Shown here: positions 6,213 through 12,590 of the stretch, in pieces
Numbering within the stretch: the first letter of the stretch is position 1
Layout: every line of letters begins with the position of its first letter
Assembly: GCA_003511885.1 (NCBI GenBank)
Contig: DOIX01000386.1
Span: 9,844-28,849 of the forward strand
Direction: 5' to 3'
Length of the DNA stretch: 19,006 bases
Origin: Cyanobacteria bacterium UBA11153
GTDB taxonomy: Bacteria > Cyanobacteriota > Cyanobacteriia > Cyanobacteriales > Coleofasciculaceae
Program-made: the position numbers and the translations under genes
Notes under the pieces: generated by a model
Databases searched by the model: none
What the model saw: only the letters and a program-made list of their open reading frames with translations
What the model was told of the DNA's origin: nothing

Positions 6213-7727
6213 ATGCGGGTAGGCGTAGGTACGCCGAATCAAACAAAAATACCGCCTCTTGAATTACCTCGCTACGGTGCGGAGCGTTTGTGCGGGATTC
6301 GTTGTATTGCTACTCAGCTTAAGTCCGAAATACCGAAAAAAGTGGACTTAACTGCGATGGCGATTCAGCGGCTAGACGCATTAGTAATTTTAACTGTTAC
6401 TGAGTCGGGATTTGAAAAGCGAGGGGGTGGTGCGACGGGATTTGTGAAAGAAACTTATTTAGCCCATCTGATTCCAGTTACTGCCGCAGAAAATTCCGAG
6501 CAAAATGCTTGGCATGTATCGCTTCCTCAAAGCTTGGATATGTTAACCAAACAAGATTTCTTGGATTTGGTGGTGGGATTGGAAGCCGAGTTTAGCCAGG
6601 AATTTATTGCCCAACAGGTTGAAGTTGATGCGGATCGCGTTTTGATAGTAGGCTTAATGACACAAGACTTAACTGAGGCAGATTTTGAAAATGGTTTAGC
6701 GGAAATTGCCCGTTTAGTAGAAACTGCTGGCGGCGAAGTTTTGCAAACCATGCGCCAAAAACGTTCCCAACCTCATCCTCAAACAGTAGTTGGTGCAGGA
6801 AAAGTTCAAGAAATTGCTTTAACGGTACAAACTATTGGGGCAAATTTAGTAGTATTCGATCGGGATTTATCTCCTGCTCAAGTTCGCAATTTGGAAGCAC
6901 AAATTGGGATGAGAATTGTGGATCGTACTGAAGTAATTTTAGATATTTTTGCTCAACGCGCTCAATCTCGTGCCGGGAAATTACAAGTGGAATTAGCCCA
7001 ATTAGAATATATGTTACCTCGTCTGACTGGGAGAGGTGAAGCTATGTCGAGATTGGGAGGTGGAATTGGTACGAGAGGTCCCGGTGAGACTAAGCTAGAA
7101 ACGGAACGCCGTACTATTAGTCGTCGCATTACTCGATTACAACAGGAAGTTAATCAATTACAAGCCCATCGTTCCCGAATGCGACAAAGGCGGCAAAAAC
7201 AAGATGTCCCAACTATCGCACTTGTGGGCTACACTAATGCCGGAAAATCGACATTATTAAATATACTAACTAATGCCGATGTTTATACCGCAGATCAACT
7301 TTTTGCTACTCTGGATCCCACCACGCGACGGCTACCGATTATGGATGCTGAAACAGGCGATCGAAAATCTATTTTACTTACAGATACTGTGGGATTTATT
7401 CACGAATTACCGCCACCTTTAGTAGATGCTTTCCGGGCTACTTTGGAAGAAGTTACCGAAGCAGATGCCCTACTCCATTTAGTAGACTTATCTCATCCGG
7501 CATGGCAAAGCCAAATTCGTTCAGTCATGTCAATTTTATCAGAAATGCCTGTAACACCAGGTCCCATTCTCCTAGCATTGAATAAAATAGATTGCGTAGA
7601 TGGTGAAACATTAGCATTAGCGAGAGAAGAATGTCCCCAGGCTGTATTTATTTCTGCCAGTCAACGTTTAGGTTTAGACAACCTACGTCAGAAAATGTTG
7701 CAGTTAATTGAGTATGCCTTTACCTAA
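6213..7727 (+). CDS. hflX: GTPase HflX
   Basis: HflX is a ribosome-associated GTPase that splits stalled or stressed ribosomes and binds the 50S subunit. From the ATG at 6213 there are 504 residues. The HflX N-terminal nucleotide-binding domain covers about 130-270, the conserved GGGIGTRGPGE segment lies at 282-292, and a basic coiled linker spans 295-330. The G domain then shows GYTNAGKS (G1, 339-346), DTVG (G3, 391-394), NKID (G4, 457-460) and SAS (G5, 481-483). The true protein is probably about 566 residues, because the frame and the homologous-looking sequence continue upstream to 6027, but no canonical start exists there. I give the first canonical start and describe the extension separately. 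A hairpin follows the stop, and the M20 gene lies 137 bp downstream. Confidence 0.95.
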   Translation: MRVGVGTPNQTKIPPLELPRYGAERLCGIRCIATQLKSEIPKKVDLTAMAIQRLDALVILTVTESGFEKRGGGATGFVKETYLAHLIPVTAAENSEQNAWHVSLPQSLDMLTKQDFLDLVVGLEAEFSQEFIAQQVEVDADRVLIVGLMTQDLTEADFENGLAEIARLVETAGGEVLQTMRQKRSQPHPQTVVGAGKVQEIALTVQTIGANLVVFDRDLSPAQVRNLEAQIGMRIVDRTEVILDIFAQRAQSRAGKLQVELAQLEYMLPRLTGRGEAMSRLGGGIGTRGPGETKLETERRTISRRITRLQQEVNQLQAHRSRMRQRRQKQDVPTIALVGYTNAGKSTLLNILTNADVYTADQLFATLDPTTRRLPIMDAETGDRKSILLTDTVGFIHELPPPLVDAFRATLEEVTEADALLHLVDLSHPAWQSQIRSVMSILSEMPVTPGPILLALNKIDCVDGETLALAREECPQAVFISASQRLGLDNLRQKMLQLIEYAFT

Positions 7728-7753
7728 AAGTTAGGTTGACGTAAACAATAATA

Positions 7754-7786
7754 AAACCCAACAAAGCCACCGTTAATGTTGGGTTT
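7754..7786 (+). terminator. Probable terminator hairpin after hflX
   Basis: AAACCCAACA (7754-7763) pairs perfectly with 7777-7786 around a 13-base loop. The following bases (tcgttcct) are only partly T-rich, so termination may be weak. The stem is related to the dispersed AACCCAAC repeat also seen near 1017-1057. Confidence 0.5.
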
Positions 7787-7864
7787 CGTTCCTCAATCAA
7801 ACCGACATCTATTCTATTCTCTATTACCTACTCCCTACTAGCCACTTCCGATTCCCCATAATCT

Positions 7865-9034
7865 ATGCTTACCCGAATCAAAGACTTAGCCCAACAATTC
7901 GCCCCTCGCCTGATTGAAATTCGCCGCCATATTCATGCCCATCCTGAATTAAGTGGACAAGAATATCAAACAGCAGCTTATGTTGCTGGCGTGCTATCTT
8001 CCTGCGGGATTATTGTTCAAGAAGGGATTGGTAAAACTGGAGTAATTGGTGAATTAGTCGGAGGTACTGATGATAGATTAGTGGCACTTCGTACAGATAT
8101 GGATGCCTTACCTATCAATGAAATTAGTAATCTAGAATTTGCATCTCGAAAGATGGGAATTATGCACGCTTGCGGACATGATATCCATACTACAGTAGGT
8201 TTAGGTACGGCGATGGTACTTTCTAGTTTAGGAGAACAATTACCAGGAAATGTCCGCTTTTTATTTCAACCTGCCGAAGAAATTGCCCAAGGTGCAAATT
8301 GGATGGTACAAGATGGGGTAATGAACGATGTCAGTGCCATTTTTGGTGTCCATGTTTTCCCCACAATTCCTGGAGGCTCGATTGGTATTCGCTACGGTGC
8401 ATTAACCGCGGCCGCCGATGATTTAGAAATATTTATTACCGGAGAATCGGGGCATGGCGCGCGCCCTCATGAAGCAATAGATGCGATTTGGATTGCTGCC
8501 CAAGTTGTTACTACCTTGCAGCAAGCAATCAGTCGCACGCAGAATCCATTACGCCCCATCGTACTGACAATTGGGCAAATTAGCGGCGGGCGCGCACCCA
8601 ACGTCATCGCCGATAGAGTCCGATTAGCAGGCACAGTGCGATCGCTCCATCCGGAAACTCATGCTAATCTACCTAAATGGATTGAAAATATTGTCACAGG
8701 TGTTTGTCAAACTTACGGCGCTAAATGTGAGGTAAATTATCGGCGCGGCGTACCTTCAGTCCAAAACGATTTAGCTTTAACTCAACTATTAGAAGCCGCC
8801 GCCAAAGAAGCATGGGGTAATGAGAGGGTGCAAATTTTACTTGAGCCTTCTATGGGCGCTGAAGATTTTTCCATGTATTTACAACACGCACCTGGTACAA
8901 TGTTTCGTCTTGGTGTCGGATTTAAAGATAAACCTAATTATCCCCTACATCACCCTCAATTTGACGTAGATGAAACAGCAATTGTCACAGGAGTAGTGAC
9001 ACTTGCTTATGCTATTTATCGATATTGGCAATAG
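7865..9034 (+). CDS. M20 family metallopeptidase (amidohydrolase)
   Basis: This 389-residue enzyme is of the M20D type (N-acyl-amino-acid or hippurate hydrolase-like), which hydrolyses amide bonds of N-acylated amino acids or similar small molecules using two divalent metals in the cytoplasm. The full set of motifs is visible: RRHIHAHPELSGQE (20-33), LRTDMDALPI (75-84), MHACGHDIHT (100-109, with Cys103 and His105 as metal ligands), LFQPAEE (133-139, catalytic and ligand glutamates), GVHVFP (161-166, His163) and a C-terminal LHHPQFDVDE (361-370, His362). The dimerisation lid domain lies at about 185-295 (ITGESGHGARPH). Length is normal. The start lacks a strong ribosome binding site but fits the family. 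The exact substrate cannot be read; auxin-conjugate hydrolases share the fold. Confidence 0.93.
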   Translation: MLTRIKDLAQQFAPRLIEIRRHIHAHPELSGQEYQTAAYVAGVLSSCGIIVQEGIGKTGVIGELVGGTDDRLVALRTDMDALPINEISNLEFASRKMGIMHACGHDIHTTVGLGTAMVLSSLGEQLPGNVRFLFQPAEEIAQGANWMVQDGVMNDVSAIFGVHVFPTIPGGSIGIRYGALTAAADDLEIFITGESGHGARPHEAIDAIWIAAQVVTTLQQAISRTQNPLRPIVLTIGQISGGRAPNVIADRVRLAGTVRSLHPETHANLPKWIENIVTGVCQTYGAKCEVNYRRGVPSVQNDLALTQLLEAAAKEAWGNERVQILLEPSMGAEDFSMYLQHAPGTMFRLGVGFKDKPNYPLHHPQFDVDETAIVTGVVTLAYAIYRYWQ

Positions 9035-9097
9035 AAATTACCTCTCCCCCAACCCCTCTCCTCAAATGAGAGGGTAGTCATCACTTTATCGTCAGGT

Positions 9098-9149
9098 CAG
9101 TGTGGGTAGTTTACAATAGATATAATTCCCTAAATCTAACCTAGCAACC
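9098..9149 (+). promoter_or_regulatory. Putative promoter and leader of the first Uma2 gene
   Basis: A TATAAT lies at 9121-9126, 23 bases before the ATG, with no good -35 box. The leader (ccctaaatctaacctagcaacc) is nearly repeated upstream of the other two Uma2 genes, at about 15545-15577 and 16468-16506, where the element is TAAAAT. The conserved leaders have no Shine-Dalgarno sequence. Conservation of the leader suggests that the duplicated unit includes the promoter. Confidence 0.4.
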
Positions 9150-9971
9150 ATGACACTCACCCAAGAATTAGCCCCTCTCCAAGAAATATCAGCACCAGAG
9201 ATACCAGAAAATGTTATCTTTCCTTCAGGCGATTTATATAGCGATGAACCTCCCGTGGAAACTGAACTACATCTGAGACAAATCATCATCCTCCTCAACT
9301 GCTTAGAATGGTTGTGGCGAGAGCGAAATGACTTCTATGCCGCAGGAAACCTGACTATCTATTACAGTCCCCGTCAAAAAAAATCACAAGACTTTAGGGG
9401 ACCAGACTTTTTTGTAGTATTAGACACGGAAAAAAAAACTCGGAAAAGTTGGGTAGTCTGGGAAGAAGATGGAAAATATCCCAATGTCATTATAGAAATA
9501 CTCTCGCCAAATACGGCTGATGTGGATAAAGGATTTAAGAAAAAGTTATACCAAAATACATTTAGAACACCGGATTACTTTTGGTTTGACCCTTATAGTT
9601 TAGAATTGGCTGGATTTCATTTAGTAGATGGAAAATATCAATCAATTCCAGAGAATGAGTCAGGATACTTATGGAGTGAGCAGTTAGGTTTGTATCTGGG
9701 AATATATAACAAACAACTGCGATTTTTTACCTCCTCTGGAGAACTAGTTCCGACACCAGAAGAAGTAGCAGAATCAGAACGTCAGGAGAAAGAATTGGCT
9801 CTACAACAATTAGCCTTAGAACGTCAGGAGAAAGAATCAGCAATTCAGGAAAAAGAAGTAGCAATTCACGAGAAAGAATCAGCAATTCACGAGAAAGAAT
9901 TAGCGATAACACAAGCAGAGAGATTAGCAGCCAAACTCCGGGAATTGAATATCAATCCAGATACAATTTAG
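9150..9971 (+). CDS. Uma2 family (DUF820) nuclease-fold protein, copy 1, with C-terminal coiled coil
   Basis: Uma2 proteins have a PD-(D/E)XK nuclease fold and are greatly expanded in cyanobacteria; their cellular role is unknown. In this 273-residue protein the putative active-site residues are Asp86 (RGPDFF), Glu116 (VIIEILSP) and Lys/Asp around 126-132 (DVDKGFKKKLY). The core spans about 35-195. Residues about 205-260 are a run of heptads of the form xAIQEKE and RQEKE, encoded by a 21-base repeated unit, probably a coiled coil. The protein ends in AAKLRELNINPDTI, a tail shared with the two other Uma2 proteins and with the STAND protein of this island. It precedes the divergent spacer and the HTH-iSTAND gene. 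A possible promoter lies close upstream. Catalytic competence is not proven. Confidence 0.9.
   Translation: MTLTQELAPLQEISAPEIPENVIFPSGDLYSDEPPVETELHLRQIIILLNCLEWLWRERNDFYAAGNLTIYYSPRQKKSQDFRGPDFFVVLDTEKKTRKSWVVWEEDGKYPNVIIEILSPNTADVDKGFKKKLYQNTFRTPDYFWFDPYSLELAGFHLVDGKYQSIPENESGYLWSEQLGLYLGIYNKQLRFFTSSGELVPTPEEVAESERQEKELALQQLALERQEKESAIQEKEVAIHEKESAIHEKELAITQAERLAAKLRELNINPDTI
9780..9920 (+). repeat. 21-bp coding minisatellite (heptad repeats) in Uma2 copy 1
   Basis: Codons 211-257 are built from degenerate units such as gcaattcaggaaaaagaagta and close variants (cacgag or cgtcag replacing caggag). Each unit encodes one heptad. Two nearly identical adjacent units (gcaattcacgagaaagaa) occur near 9864-9902. 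Confidence 0.7.
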
Positions 9972-9985
9972 CTGTTTAGTGTGGC

Positions 9986-10013
9986 TGGTGCGCTAGTTTC
10001 GCATAGCGCACCA
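9986..10013. repeat. Perfect 10-bp hairpin after Uma2 copy 1
   Basis: TGGTGCGCTA (9986-9995) pairs with TAGCGCACCA (10004-10013) around an 8-base loop. It lies between the stop of Uma2 copy 1 and the stop of the small minus-strand gene. No T-run follows on either strand, so it may be a dispersed GGTGCGYTA-type repeat rather than a true terminator, although it could still reduce readthrough. Confidence 0.55.
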
Positions 10014-10056
10014 CAGATAGATTCTTTACCTAACTGCCGTTAAAGCTAACTATAGC

Positions 10057-10203
10057 TTACTTTTCTATAGTATTATCCTCCTTCAAGACTTGATAGAGAA
10101 ATCCTAATATAAATATGGTAGCCAGAAATGGTGCATACTGGGGAAATGAGATAAAAATTACGATGATTTCCAGGATTGTCTTGATGGCTTCGATGTTTTC
10201 CAT
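10057..10203 (-). CDS. Small 48-residue membrane peptide
   Basis: The start at 10203 is chosen because AGAGGA sits about nine bases upstream on the minus strand. The longer frame beginning at 10314 has no ribosome binding site and its extra residues look random. The 48-residue product has two hydrophobic runs (TILEIIVIFISF, about 9-20, and FLATIFILGFLYQVL, about 26-40), split by PQYAP, and a charged tail KEDNTIEK. It is likely a small inner-membrane peptide. I do not recognise a family. It is divergent from the HTH-iSTAND gene and shares its regulatory region, so it may belong to the same system, but that is inference. Confidence 0.5.
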   Translation of the reverse strand: MENIEAIKTILEIIVIFISFPQYAPFLATIFILGFLYQVLKEDNTIEK

Positions 10204-10248
10204 GAGTGGTTTCCTCTTGATTGGGATAATTTCATCTTGAAATATGGC

Positions 10249-10305
10249 TGTCGGAGTAGGTGTCAAAGCTGTGTAGGAGTTATTTCCGACAAAAGTCCGA
10301 CAAAA
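10249..10305. promoter_or_regulatory. TCCGACA motif array in the divergent promoter region (candidate operator)
   Basis: TCCGACAAAA occurs twice in direct orientation at 10285-10294 and 10296-10305, exactly 11 bp apart (one helical turn). TGTCGGA, the inverted form, occurs at 10249-10255. All lie between the start of the small membrane gene and the start of the HTH protein gene. The HTH protein is an obvious candidate binder, but this is inference. Confidence 0.4.
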
Positions 10306-10342
10306 AACTGACATGAGGAGAATGACTGTAAAATAATTAGCT

Positions 10343-10855
10343 ATGCCGAGATCATCCCTTAAGGTAGCCCCACCCTATATTGACAAAGTTAAAAATGCTC
10401 TAATGCGGAATGGTTTTCCACGCCAACAGGATTTAGCTGAAGCTGTGGAAATATCCAGAGATACCGTCAGTAAGTTTCTTAATGGTAAGCCGATTAATTA
10501 TCTGAATTTTGTCGTACTTTGTGATAAGTTGAATTTCAACTGGAAAGAAATTGCTGATTTTCAGGATAGTGAATCTCTAGATATAGCCACTAGGGAAGAT
10601 CCAAATGGAGTAAATCCTTTAATAGGGATAGGTGATTTTGTACCAGATGATACTCTAACGGATGATAAACTGTCTGCTATAAATGAAAAATATATTGCAA
10701 AATGCTTTGTTCGTGATTCATTACTGTTTGATTTATTACTGCAAATGGACTTTAAGCCACAGGTGGGATTAGTGAGGGAAGTTATCCAAATTCATCGCAC
10801 GGCGGCTTTCTTAGTTCATGGCGAAATTAAATTGACTGTGGACATGATTTATTAA
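10343..10855 (+). CDS. N-terminal half of a split HTH-iSTAND-like protein (frameshifted)
   Basis: This is the first conflict-island gene. Residues 1-75 form an HTH domain of the kind found at the N-terminus of cyanobacterial STAND and AAA-like proteins (MPRSSLKV, then QQDLAEAVEISRDTVSKFLNGKPINYLNFVVLCDKLN, with KEIADFQ after it). Residues about 100-150 are a second region leading to FLVHGE (156-161). After that the last nine residues (IKLTVDMIY) are out of register. A 5-bp tandem duplication, AAATT twice at 10824-10833, explains this: removing one copy lets the reading continue without a stop into the next frame to 11481, giving one 377-residue protein. The stop (TAA, 10853-10855) overlaps by one base with the ATG of the following frame. 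The start has no strong ribosome binding site. Whether this half is functional alone is unknown. Confidence 0.75.
   Translation: MPRSSLKVAPPYIDKVKNALMRNGFPRQQDLAEAVEISRDTVSKFLNGKPINYLNFVVLCDKLNFNWKEIADFQDSESLDIATREDPNGVNPLIGIGDFVPDDTLTDDKLSAINEKYIAKCFVRDSLLFDLLLQMDFKPQVGLVREVIQIHRTAAFLVHGEIKLTVDMIY
10824..10833 (+). other. 5-bp tandem duplication (AAATT x2) causing a frameshift
   Basis: The sequence is ggcg AAATT AAATT gactgtgg. With one copy deleted the reading is HGEIDCGHDLLMTRLFRL, continuous through both frames. HGE followed within a few residues by CG and LxxRL is the degenerate P-loop region I associate with inactive STAND domains. The duplication is the only change needed to restore a single gene. 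Confidence 0.75.
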
Positions 10856-11481
10856 TGACTCGTTTATTCCGCCTCAAATCAGGGTGGAGAAATAATAGTC
10901 AAATTAAAAATGATGTGACTAATAATGGGGCTTATCGGAGTATCGAAAGGTTGTGGAGACAACTAGCGCGTTCCTTGTTACTCCCAGCGGATACGGAACC
11001 AGAAAAGATTATGGCGGGGATTTGCGATCGCTGGCAAACTCAAGATGTTATTATTATCTTTGATAAAGTGGATTTTATGCCGCCAAATATTCTGGCTACT
11101 TGGTTGGATGTATTTTGGAAACCGCTGGTGAAAAGGGCTAGGCAAAAGCTACCGGAGAAGGATACTAACTTGTTACTTTTTTTATTGGATAATGATGGTA
11201 AAGTTGGTCAGTCTAACCTGATGGTAGCAGAGCAATTTAGGCAAATAAACGATCCGATAATGCCGCTAAAATTACCTGGTGTTAGTCCATTTTCCTTGGA
11301 AGTAATTACTGATTGGATGGATATGGTGACAGCGATGGAGTCGGTGCCGATTCCTGATGGATTAACTGCGCAAAGTTTGTTTGATAATTCCGAGAATGGT
11401 ATACCGCAATATCTTTATGAGGAAATTTGCGATCGCTTCGGTTATAGTTGGGAAGGAGGTTTGGCAAAATGGCTGATTTAG
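10855..11481 (+). CDS. C-terminal iSTAND-like half of the split HTH protein
   Basis: This 208-residue frame is the downstream part of the interrupted gene. It contains a Walker-B-like strand DVIIIFDKVDFM (about 64-75), a following strand NLLLFLLDNDGK (about 104-115), and an LKLPGVSPFSLEVITDWMD segment (about 138-156), the pattern I associate with the inactive STAND (iSTAND) domain that accompanies vWA-MoxR systems. The assignment is from memory. No Walker A is present: the region that would hold it is the frameshift point. The ATG at 10855 could be reached by re-initiation after the overlapping stop (TAATG), so the two halves may still be made as separate polypeptides. The end overlaps the MoxR gene by 13 bases, supporting one operon. 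Confidence 0.72.
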   Translation: MTRLFRLKSGWRNNSQIKNDVTNNGAYRSIERLWRQLARSLLLPADTEPEKIMAGICDRWQTQDVIIIFDKVDFMPPNILATWLDVFWKPLVKRARQKLPEKDTNLLLFLLDNDGKVGQSNLMVAEQFRQINDPIMPLKLPGVSPFSLEVITDWMDMVTAMESVPIPDGLTAQSLFDNSENGIPQYLYEEICDRFGYSWEGGLAKWLI

Positions 11482-12374
11482 CTGCGATACTGCCTGCTAA
11501 GGGTAAGCCCTGTTACAGGGGTAATTTGATTTCAGTTGAGGCGTGTCAGGAGTATGGCATTTCTCCTTATTTACCAGCGCCGGAATTGATTAATGCGGTC
11601 AATTTGGCTATATTTTTAGAACGTCCTCTTTTATTAAAGGGGGAACCTGGTTGTGGGAAAACTCGGTTGGCGGAAGCGGTATCTCGCGAATTGGGATTGC
11701 CCTACGAACCCTGGTATATTAAGTCTACAACTAGGGCAAAGGATGGACTATATAGTTATGATGCTGTCAGGCGGTTACACGATGCTCAATTGGTGCGAAT
11801 TGGAGAAGAAAATAAAGCGAAAGTCGATAATTTAGAATTATATATAAAAATGGGAGTCTTGGGACGTGCTTTTGCCAATTCACAGCAGACGGTAGTACTG
11901 ATTGATGAAATTGATAAGGCAGATATTGACTTTCCTAACGATTTATTACGGGAACTAGATGAGCAGAAATTTATCATTGAGGAAACTGGAAAAGAAGTCA
12001 AGGCAAATTTACCGCCGATTGTCTTTGTAACTAGCAATGATGAGAAGGATTTACCCGATGCGTTTCTGCGGCGTTGTCTGTTTTATTATATCGAGTTTCC
12101 TTATTCACAATTAACTGATATTGTGAAAGTACATTTTCCGGAATCACCGCCAGAATTAGTAGAGGTAGCGGTGCAGCGTTTTCGGGAATTGCGAGGGAAA
12201 ATGGAGAAGGGAAAATCGGGGAAAAAGGTGAGTACTAGTGAGTTATTGGATTGGTTTGCGGTGTTGCGGGAGTTTCCGAAAGATGAGGTATTAGGGAAGT
12301 TGGAGGGAGAGTTACCTTTTGCGGAGATTTTGTTGAAAAAATGGGAGGATTATTTGCGGTATCTAAAAACCTAA
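11469..12374 (+). CDS. MoxR family AAA+ ATPase
   Basis: MoxR ATPases are AAA+ chaperones that usually work with a vWA-domain partner, and one follows here. The start at 11469 is supported by a full AAGGAGGT at 11453-11460, eight bases upstream; a TTG at 11448 has no such site. The product has 301 residues. Visible motifs are Walker A GEPGCGKT (58-65), Walker B VVLIDEID (142-149), sensor 1 VFVTSNDEKDLPDAF (186-199) and an arginine-finger-like LRRC (200-203). The C-terminal lid covers about 215-300. It overlaps the end of the iSTAND-like gene by 13 bases. The next gene is 216 bp away because a tandem repeat separates them. Confidence 0.92.
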   Translation: MADLAAILPAKGKPCYRGNLISVEACQEYGISPYLPAPELINAVNLAIFLERPLLLKGEPGCGKTRLAEAVSRELGLPYEPWYIKSTTRAKDGLYSYDAVRRLHDAQLVRIGEENKAKVDNLELYIKMGVLGRAFANSQQTVVLIDEIDKADIDFPNDLLRELDEQKFIIEETGKEVKANLPPIVFVTSNDEKDLPDAFLRRCLFYYIEFPYSQLTDIVKVHFPESPPELVEVAVQRFRELRGKMEKGKSGKKVSTSELLDWFAVLREFPKDEVLGKLEGELPFAEILLKKWEDYLRYLKT

Positions 12375-12395
12375 CCCCCCAGCCCCCTTCCCTGC

Positions 12396-12588
12396 AAGGG
12401 AAGGGGGAGTATGAAAGAAAGTTTTTTTCTTGAAATTAGCCCCTCTCCTCTTAGGGGAGGGGTTGGGGAGGGGTTTCATGGGATATTTGAAAAGGGAAGG
12501 GGGAGTATGAAAGAAAGTTTTTTTTCTTGAAATTAGCTCCTCTCCTAAGAGGAGAGGGGTTGGGGAGGGGTTTCATGGGATATTTGAA
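12396..12588 (+). repeat. Direct tandem repeat, ~97 bp x 2, between the MoxR and vWA genes
   Basis: Copy 1 is 12396-12491 (96 bp) and copy 2 is 12492-12588 (97 bp). Both begin AAGGGAAGGGGGAGTATG, contain a T7 or T8 tract, and end TTTCATGGGATATTTGAA. Each has a GC-rich foldback (cctctcct ... aggagagg, perfect in copy 2 around an AAG loop, one mismatch in copy 1) next to the gggttggggagggg sequence typical of cyanobacterial spacers. Copies differ by one T and a few substitutions in the hairpin. The vWA start codon lies two bases after copy 2. Confidence 0.85.
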
Positions 12589-12590
12589 AT

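Noticed and set aside
6527..6751. 74-residue minus-strand frame inside hflX
   Set aside because: Ser/Lys/Thr-rich antisense shadow of the HflX coding sequence.
9727..9912. 61-residue minus-strand frame rich in Leu, Ser and Glu
   Set aside because: It is the antisense of the Uma2 heptad minisatellite; the same artefact recurs at 16155-16361 in copy 2.
10204..10314. N-terminal extension of the small minus-strand membrane protein to 85 residues
   Set aside because: No ribosome binding site before 10314 and random-looking residues; the ATG at 10203 has AGAGGA upstream, and the extra stretch holds the presumed divergent promoters.
11448..11468. TTG start for the MoxR gene at 11448
   Set aside because: The ATG at 11469 has a full AAGGAGGT eight bases upstream; the longer version would place that site inside the coding region.
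12396..12588. CRISPR array or transcription terminator
   Set aside because: Only two directly abutting ~97-bp copies with no spacers; the T-tract precedes rather than follows the GC-rich hairpin.
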